This document shows, piece after piece, positions 56,330 through 64,000 of a DNA stretch of 64,000 nt. Location of the stretch: contig JADNRY010000035.1 of NCBI GenBank assembly GCA_015501585.1, positions 62,001 through 126,000 on the forward strand. The letters are read 5' to 3'. The DNA is from Rhodocollybia butyracea (lineage: Eukaryota > Basidiomycota > Agaricomycetes > Agaricales > Omphalotaceae). The notes under the pieces were generated by a model, which worked only from the letters and a program-made list of their open reading frames with translations, made no database searches and had not been told where the DNA came from. The translations under genes and the position numbers were made by a program. The first letter of the stretch is position 1, and the number at the start of each line of letters is the position of its first letter.

Positions 56330-58229
56330 TCAAGAACGAGTAGGCGACGAAGAACCATAGGCAAGGAGATCTAGACAGTCGTCAGATGAAGGAAAGACCA
56401 CGTCTGTTTCATGCAGAGAACTGTCATCCTCTTCGTCTGGGTCTGTTTGTCTATTTTCCTTGTGCAGAACAATTCGATTGGACAACGCATTCGACAGAAG
56501 AGATGTAAATGAGGATACCCGGGGTATCAGTCGTGGTCGCTTTTTGAGCTGGTCTCCGTCTAGATGTGAGCTGAAATCCAGAGTATACGTCCTAGTATAA
56601 CACGTCAAGGTGGGATTCTTGTCAGAGAAACGACGCTTTCTTTGGGGTGCCTCCCAATCACAACCACTACGTTGTTGCATGGTCTGCGGCGAGTTGATTA
56701 TTTCCGTAAGACCATCGTTTCGAGAGCCGTAACATCTGTATTCCGCGTCTTCGACACGATCGATTAGGAGCCCGCGATATTCGTACAATGCACCTTTGCT
56801 GTAACGCTGAAGAAGGGGGTCAAAATTTTCTACTTCTCTGAGTGCGGAAGCCCATAGCGAGGCTTCTAATTGGACAAGACCACATTCAACCAATGAAGAT
56901 GCGTATGTTTCTATTCGTTGGGAGCATTCTGAAAGCACGGTGAACGAGGCAAAGGTCTGCGAGATCAAAGGGGCAAACGTAGTGCTTGTAGAGTTAAGGT
57001 CCTGGGACAGTACCAGAACCAGGAGGTCACTGCTATTCTCCATTTTCCGTGACAGAAACAATGTCGCTATACAGATAATTGCAGACACGACATCCTGGTC
57101 AGGTATATTGCCAAATGAACTGAGCCCCTGCCAGCATTGCATACAGATCTGAAGAAACTCGCAGAAACCAAAGTAGTCTATAACCCCGATGGGTAATAGG
57201 CAAAAATGCAGTACGCGTTCCAACCACATTCGCAGTAACCGTCGCAAAGCACTGGAGGGAGACACTTGAGGTATTATACTGACACTGAGCGATCTCGACG
57301 GGAGATGGAGATTGGGTTGTGATATGAACCTGACAAGATTGGAAGACACTGATGCGAGCCGCAAAGGGTCTTTACGACAGTCATGGAGTAGTAGTTTAGT
57401 AGTGGCTTTGCATACCCAAGCGTCGTAATTACCCATCGCCATAACCTCATTGAATAGATGGAAGAAAGTGTAAGAGGGATTGTTGTTCTGCTCCCATCGA
57501 CTCAACAATTCGAGAAGAAAGTTGGAATGGGCAGGGTGACAAATTGGAGGTGACCGATTTGGAGTAGGAGGGGAAAGCGCAACGGATAGTAGGTGACAGA
57601 GCAGAATTTCCGAGTAATACGGTAGGTCGTGGTTGAGAGTGATATCTAGAAGATTTTTTAGGAGTGTTGGACTGAGAGGACACTCGGAAAGGATAATGGT
57701 CATGGCATGCGAGACCAAAGTCCAGCTACAATCCACAGTAAGCAATTATAAGCGTACGGAGCATAAAACAATCATACCCTCGATACAGGGCGGGGATTCC
57801 ATCGTACAATGCTTCTACCATATGAACGGATTGTTCTTCCTCCAAGCGAGTCGCATCTTCTTCAATTTCCGGGTCCGCGTATGTTCCAATGGCAAGGGAG
57901 CAGAGCATAGATAAACTCGGAATCCTCGGCAAACGTTTCCCTTCAGATTGTGCCCGAATCTCTTCTGTCTTCTCTACGATATCTTTAAAAACATGACAAA
58001 CGGCGTAGATTTTTTGGGACAACTCGTAGCTTGGCGAATCTAAGCGAGTGGCACTGTTTGGAGAGGGTATGATGCATAATGGCGGGACTGATTTGGTGAA
58101 AACGTTTGTGCTGGCATAGGTTGCTGACGGCATAGTTGGCCGGACAACAAAAGACGCGAGCGATGCACATCTATTGCGCAAAGGCCTGAGAAATCGGTTT
58201 ATTCGCGTCGTCGGGAATTCGCTGGACAT
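56330..58229 (-). CDS. Protein of unknown function, predicted helical, about 620 aa
   Basis: I do not recognise this protein. The ATG at 58229 gives MSSEFPTTRINRFLRPLRNR. One intron near 57,724-57,776 joins ALYRG to WTLVSHAMTIIL. The middle is a long run of hydrophobic and amphipathic helices (LLKNLLDITLNHDLPYYSEI, LRRLLRMWLERVLHFCLLPI), like an ARM/HEAT-type solenoid. The C-terminal part is basic, with a possible nuclear localisation signal APQRKRRFSDK and KKRPRLIPR. A short acidic end, DPDEEDDSSLHETDVVFPSS, finishes at 56330. The length of the open frame (471 codons uninterrupted) makes it a confident gene. Nuclear location is inferred from the basic motifs. Confidence 0.8.
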
Positions 58230-58381
58230 GGCAACATGAGGGAACGAGTTCAAGTCGAGTTTGTCCACTAAAGTCACATGTGCGTGTTAAGAGTAAGAAG
58301 CGCCAGGCATCGTGTTCTTCAGCCTAATAAATTGACGGGCTCGTCGACAGAATAAAACTATCGTATATCTAACTAAAATAA

Positions 58382-61366
58382 TCAAGCAAGGATGCGAAAT
58401 GGATCTGATCCTCCTCCTTCTAGCCCACCCAAGACGGCTTGCCTCACAGCACCAAGATAATCATCCAACCTAGCTCCGCTATCGCTAGAGAAGTCTTCGT
58501 ACAGCTTATACCGGGAGTCCGCGACAATATTCACCAATAGCAACGATACTTTAAGATTCCTAGAAAGAAATCGTTTGCGGTGATGGTAGATATAAGTGAA
58601 TCGACGTACTCGGGGAACCGATGTCTAGAGTTGAACAATGTAAAGTGTAGCCGTATCACCAGTTCGGGGATATAGATTTGGCGAATTCGAATAAGAGCAC
58701 GACGTCGTGCATCACCTAGAGGGAATAGAGATCGAGCTATGTTACTACCATAACAACGAGTGAACCGACCACCGGTAGCGTCCACATCACTGACAAGCCA
58801 TTCGGATGTAAGTAATTTGACAATCTGTTCATGGCCTTGGTCGAGGAGAAGCTGAACAACCAGATTAGAAAAATTCATACCGTACATCGAATGCTAACCT
58901 TGTAGTCCCGAAGCCAGGCATTTCGAGTATCTCGGTTCATATTCGACACTTCAAGTGCCTGGCATTCAACAATGCGTTCTAATGTCTCCCAGATCGAAAA
59001 GAACTGCCTATAGTGCAGATACTCTGTTGCTTGCTCTTCCGACTCACCGATAGACGCGAGTTCGATAGGTAACATGTTCAGTAACTGCTGAGCTAGCTGT
59101 ACACGTCCGGTAGCTGCACTAGATGTATTTAGAAAACCTCGAAAAAAGTTCAAGTTGAACTGACCCAAGAAATACCGGAAAATATGGTTTGCTTGCTCCA
59201 AAGCCCTGTCGTAGGTAGCTTCAGAGAAAGTCGTCCACTCAATTGATCGTAAAAACAGATGTTCTATATCACTTGGCGGCGGCTGCAGAGCAGTCATAGA
59301 TGGTAATGGGCCTCGTAACGCAGGTAGGAGCTGTGCGAGATATAGATAGGTCATTCAATATTTATATGAAATCATCACATACCTCGAGCGCCTTGTTCAT
59401 AGTCATCTCTGCGGCCACTGCTGCAACACTATCCACGTCAAGACCCTGTTCTCTAGCTCGAGTTAGGGCCAGTCGCCTCTCGGACACGTCAGCGGAAAGC
59501 TCAAGTGATACCAGGAATAACGCATATCTGCCGACAGCATTTTCTCCCAATGCCCCGGCATACATTGCGATTAGGTCGCGCTGGCCTGCTCCCTGCGAAG
59601 ATGGTTAGAATGATAGGAGTGGCTTATTTCTGCATCAACTGACCTCCAGTACCTGCAAGTAGGCCTCAAGGATGACCACAGCAGCGTTGGGGGGGACAGG
59701 AACGTCAATCATCTTCAGAAACAGACAAAGATGAGCGAAGAAACGGCACATTGGTGCATATCTAAGTATCATCGTTGTCAGCAAAACAAAGCTCGAAGTC
59801 AACTAATGAAGGAACGTACTCAGACATTTGGTGTGACTGGTTCTGTAGTCCTTCTGCAAACACTTCGAGCAAAAATCCTGTTCGATCTTGAATAATGTTT
59901 AGCTGTGAAAAATGGAACGGATGATCTGCCGGAGACCTAGTAACATTGAACACCCAGGTGAACATCCAGATCAAATAAAGATGACGAAATTCACCCTTCC
60001 TCGACATGTACACTTTTGAGACCATCCAAGGTGCCTCTGACCTCTTCCTCCCATTCCTCCTCTTCATTTTCCATCGTTTCCTGTGATACTGATCGAACAC
60101 CCTTCTCAACTGCAGACATACCGCCATCCCAAAAACAACCACCTAACCGCGACATCTCCATTGCTTGCTTCTCTTCGCACATGATACTGATTTGCGCCCA
60201 TAGATGGTCTTCCCATGTTCGACAAGCAGATTTTAAGATGAGGGATGTCTGTGGAGAAGGTGCTAGAGCAGCGTATAACACACGTTCGTAATCTGCAAGA
60301 TTAGTCTGGAAATTTGTCAGTGTTCCATGCTGGGAAACTAAAGGCAGTAACATGCATTAAGAGCCGCACGAATACAAGTCGACTTCCACAGTTTGCGATT
60401 TGGATTACCAGTCCAAGCCTCGATGTCTTCTTGCATGTCGCCTTCATCATGCTCATTGGCTGAGGGGCTATAAGAATACTGATCTCGATATAAACAACGG
60501 ATCTCACCGATAGCTTTCCAGTGAAGCAGAAGAGAACCTCGGATACTTGCCGCTCGCCAGGGCTGGTGCGCTCTCTTGCACAGTGCAATGGCATCATCGA
60601 GTCTACCAGCTCGAATATATCCATACAAGGCTTGTACGAGACCTTTTTCATAACTCTAAAGAAAATGAATCGCCACGAACACCAATAAATAAAGTTCGTA
60701 CCAAATCATCGGTAGCCAGGCTTCTTCCTTCACCACGATTAACTGCGTCTGGATCCATTTCCTTGACATATCCAGCTCGGGCATTTGATCCTGTCCGTAA
60801 CGTCTGCATAATATTATGTTTTGTGAATTTCCAGTAACCAGTTGTGGCCTCGGGCTGCATCGGAGGCGGTGCAGTTTCTTGTAGCCATTCTCGGACTACG
60901 ATCAACTCGGTTAAAACTGGAGACGCGTTTAAAATGGCTTGAGCGATAGTAGAAGTCGAAGTGTACGGATTCTGCTGAAGAAGATCCTGTGCATATTCAA
61001 ACACAGAAGACTCTGTTTTACGAGCTCTATCTTGAAATGTGTGTTCAGAAATAGGTACAACGAAGAGCGATATACTAACGGCATGACGGCTTGTAACAAC
61101 GCCCAAGTGTTTTCCTCCAGCCGTAGAAGCTCTATCTCTTCAGATACGTTCTCAAAACTAGAAGCACCTTCGAGTTCTTCAATCCTAGTCCGTTGCTTAG
61201 TATAGTCGATGAATCAAAGACAAGATTGTACACACTGGTCTCGACAAAGCTGTCTGAATTTCGGAGCAAATCCTGTCTCTGGATCAAGTAAGGCAGCAAG
61301 ATCATCTTTCATTGACTGCGCCAACGCAAGCACTTCTGCACACTGAGCATAGAGAGCCTCTACCAT
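58382..61366 (-). CDS. Nucleoporin Nup107/Nup84
   Basis: This is a structural nucleoporin of the Y-shaped (Nup84/Nup107-160) complex of the nuclear pore. The ATG at 61366 gives MVEALYAQCAEVLALAQSMK. Family landmarks are AHQPWRAASIRGSLLLHWKA, NPNRKLWKSTCIRAAL, YERVLYAALAPSPQTSL, CRTWEDHLWAQISIM and FHFSQLNIIQDR. The helical C-terminal domain ends GSDPFRILA. About ten short introns were seen. It is divergent from the Mgs1 gene, and only about 150 bp separate its stop from the next gene's ATG. Confidence 0.9.
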
Positions 61367-61639
61367 TCTAATTTTTTGGGAGGCAGTGATTTCTGTGATG
61401 AGGGTAAGAGCAAAACCAGAAACGTGATTTTCGCGTCTTGTCACGCTGTGACACCCCTCGTTACCCTTTCGCGTCCAGAATGAGCTCAGAGCCAGGCAAG
61501 ATCTATACTTTTGAAACATGAGTCTTTGCAGAAAATGCTCACCTTGCTGAAACATCATCACAGTTGTACAATGGTAGGCTTTATAGTCTTTGGTCCAAGT
61601 CGGTAGCTTATACCGTCCAGTCCAATATGCTCTCAAGCA

Positions 61640-63711
61640 ATGCCAGAGCGGATAATAAATGTACACCTTGATACTGGGTGCTCAAATATGGAACCTCTCT
61701 CCGGGTCGGGCTCAAGCTCCGCAGCCTCGAAACCGACTTCAAAACCTCATAATTCCCGTGCTATATCAACGAAGAGCACAGGCATTCATCCTCTCTTCAA
61801 GAAGAATAAAGCTGAATTAGAACGGTCAGACTTGTTGACACCGACCTCCTCTGTTCAAAAGAGAGGCGCGATGGACTCTTTTCAACTCATAAATACACCC
61901 AGTCCCTCGAAACGTCAGAAGATTTCCACAAATGTGGCTCAAGCAGCACCACTCGCTGAAAGACTTCGACCAAGTCTACTAGCTGAATTTGTTGGCCAAC
62001 CTCACCTAACCCAACCAGGGTCAGCTCTCATGAACTCTATTACCAGTGGATTGATGGGTAGTGTAATATTCTGGGGCCCTCCTGGGTAGCATCTCTCCCT
62101 CTACTCGTATGTATAACTTGTGCTCATCTGTCAGACAACAGTTGTGGGAAAACGACTTTAGCTAGGCTGGTTGCGAAACAGACTGACTCTATATTTAAAG
62201 AACTCAGTGCGACCATAGTTGGTATAAACGAAGTAAGGCCGATTTTTGAGGCAGCTAAGAACGCGTTGCAGTTAACGGGAAGGTATGTATAATGTCCTTT
62301 TGATTTTTATCTTTCAAAAGTTGATGCTATTTAGGAAAACGATTCTTTTTCTTGATGAAGTTCATCGATTCAACAAATCTCAGCAGGTAGTTAAATTAAC
62401 TCGTAGTAGCTTCGCTCATACCAGGTGTCTTCATTAGGACATTTTTCTCCCATATCTAGAACAAGGTCACATCCAGGTTAGTTCAACGAGCAGAATTTTA
62501 CCTTTTGATTGACTGGGACTTGCAGCTCATCGGAGCTACAACAGAAAATCCATCATTCAAGCTAACTGGGGCTCTCCTCAGTCGTTGCAGAGTTTTTGGA
62601 TTGGAACGTTTGTCGGATGCGGATATTGAAGAAATCGTTAGAAGAGCAATCAACAGGCTTCCGCTTTCTCTTACAGTTGTTGAAGCTGAATCCCCTTCAC
62701 AAGACATTATATCCTCTAGTCCACAACGTTCCACACCTGCATCCTCTCAAACTTTATCATCTTCACCAGCATACTCAAACTCCGATGAGGGCTCTTTCAG
62801 CTCTTCTACTCTCCTCCCAGCTTACCCTCATTTCACCCCAAGAGTGCTAACTTCCTTAACATCCCTTTCCACCGGTGACGCACGCACAGCACTGTCTCTC
62901 CTAGACGTGGTTTTATCTGCTCCTCAAACTACCTCTGAAGACAAGTTAATTGATAACCTTCGACGGTCTGTATCGGCTTCTTTTGATCGAAGTGGCGATA
63001 GCAGATACGACATGATCTCGGCTCTTCACAAGAGTGTTCGCGGAAGCGACGTCGATGCTGCGATGTATTGGCTCGCCCGTATGCTGAGTGCTGGTGAGGA
63101 TCCGCTGTACGTTGCTCGAAGAATGGTCGTATGTGCGAGTGAGGATATTGGATTGGCGGATAACCATGCTTTACCACTGGTAAGTCTACAGGCAGTGGGC
63201 CTATATGAGTAGCTGAACAATACTTATAGGCAATGTCAACTCTTCAGGCTTGCCAACTTATTGGTATGCCGGAGTGTCGTATAAATCTAGCGCACCTCGT
63301 GGCCTACCTCTCAGAAGCACCCAAGTCAACTCGATCCTACGGTATTTCACATCAAATAGTCTCGCGTGTACGTTTGATTGAGTGCTTATTGCAGAGGCTT
63401 ACAATCGCGCAGAAAAAGCCGCAAAGAGGGATCTGACTCTCCCAGTACCGTTAGCCGTGCGAAATGCTCCGACATCATTGATGAAAGACTTGGGTTATGC
63501 CGTGGGTTACAAGTACAACCCAAGTTTTGCACATCCTGTTCACAACACTTTCCTACCTCCGGAGATACAAGGTCAACAATTCATGAGGCAGCCTGGTGAT
63601 ATTGAAGATAAGATTTGGGATGAAGCAGCGTTGAAAGATTGGGAGCGCGAGCGAAATAACGGAAAAGAATGGGAAGGACGCTCATTGTCAAATATGTTAC
63701 AGCTTGGATAA
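61640..63711 (+). CDS. MGS1: Mgs1/WRNIP1 (RarA) family AAA+ ATPase
   Basis: This AAA+ ATPase of the clamp-loader clade acts at stalled replication forks. The AAA core has [14 protein letters not shown], Walker [13 protein letters not shown] (spliced), [15 protein letters not shown], Walker [17 protein letters not shown], sensor 1 [10 protein letters not shown] and LLSRCRVF. The C-terminal tetramerisation part includes [34 protein letters not shown], then [18 protein letters not shown] Ser-rich insert of about 45 residues lies between sensor 1 and the C-domain. At the very start, [14 protein letters not shown] is the second half of a UBZ ubiquitin-binding finger. Its first half lies upstream (PICSQA), so the true start is probably an earlier exon that I could not place. 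Confidence 0.9.
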
Positions 63712-63873
63712 TGTACTTTTTGTTTTGCGAGTAATCGACGTGATTCTGAGGATTCAGTCGCGATCTAAACGTATCACATAATTTGTCGAAGCTGGTCTGT
63801 GCGTCTACATCACAAGACCAAGTATACTAATAAAGATGCTTTAATCTGCCTCTCTACCTACACCAAGCCAGTA

Positions 63874-64000
63874 ATGCCATCACTGCCCTCGACGCACGAT
63901 GGAGGTGAAGAAGGTGTGTTCCATGTGCTTCTCACAGGCTTTGGTGTAAGCAAAACTCATTAATCCGCCGGCAAGTCATTTTACTTATTGGAAACATAGC
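63874..64000 (+). CDS. Pyroglutamyl peptidase I-like, first exon (cut by the window edge)
   Basis: An ATG at 63874 gives MPSLPSTHDGGEEG, then FHVLLTGFG. It ends at a strong donor (GTAAGC at 63946). The VLLTGFG string followed by a splice fits the opening of cysteine peptidase family C15, which removes N-terminal pyroglutamate. Only about 24 residues are visible, so this is a tentative call. The gene follows Mgs1 on the same strand with a gap of about 160 bp. Confidence 0.5.

Noticed and set aside
58230..58277. Longer start for the unknown protein, reading from 58277
   Set aside because: The codon at 58275-58277 is GTG, not ATG. The first in-frame ATG is at 58227-58229.

Overview
This window is nuclear DNA from a filamentous fungus, most likely a mushroom-forming basidiomycete (Agaricomycete). 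The genes are dense and lie on both strands. Nearly all are cut by many short introns of about 48-65 nt with GT-AG (a few GC-AG) borders. The gene set fits: tandem MFS sugar transporters, a CBM5/12-DM9 lectin-like protein, a CipC/DUF3759-like protein, a Zn2Cys6 regulator, an HMG-box regulator and a class 3 lipase. No bacterial operons, CRISPR array or rRNA were seen. All gene models were spliced by eye, so outer borders are firmer than inner exon borders.

Layout. 0-6.4 kb: the 5' part of a DCAF7-like WD40 gene, then two head-to-tail sugar transporter genes, each with its own TATA-like box. 6.4-12.9 kb: an 18-bp minisatellite, a small gene of unknown role (154 aa), an APQ12-like nuclear envelope protein, the mitochondrial pyruvate carrier MPC2, the CBM5/12-DM9 protein and a small multi-pass membrane protein. 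13.4-22 kb: a CipC-like protein with a His-rich tail, a carboxylesterase, a Syn8-like SNARE and a Zn2Cys6 transcription factor. 22-37.4 kb: COG5 and the acetolactate synthase regulatory subunit (ILV6) only 77 bp apart, a PDK1-type kinase, an HMG-box factor, a glycine-rich RRM protein and an HMT1-type ABC transporter. 37.9-43.6 kb: an amidohydrolase, a lipase and a single-pass membrane protein.

44.6-52.9 kb is a gene-poor transposon nest. A foldback element of about 1.8 kb holds two tandem arrays with a short motif in opposite orientation in each half. It is followed by a decayed DIRS/Ngaro-type tyrosine-recombinase retrotransposon: gag with a zinc finger, reverse transcriptase, RNase H and tyrosine recombinase. 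A 373-bp near-palindromic MITE sits in its RNase H region, flanked by a TA duplication. A degenerate tRNA-like sequence lies just beyond.

53.3-64 kb returns to single-copy genes: a Ser/Thr-rich membrane protein, an unknown protein, the nucleoporin Nup107/Nup84, the replication-fork AAA+ ATPase Mgs1/WRNIP1, and the first exon of what looks like a pyroglutamyl peptidase.

Most genes are unrelated housekeeping genes, not a pathway cluster. Several pairs are divergent with short shared promoters (carboxylesterase/SNARE, TF/COG5, MPC2/DM9, Nup107/Mgs1). The most unusual material is the transposon nest, a zero-layer Gln-to-His change in the SNARE, a 17-nt microexon in the zinc cluster, and the close packing of COG5 and ILV6.
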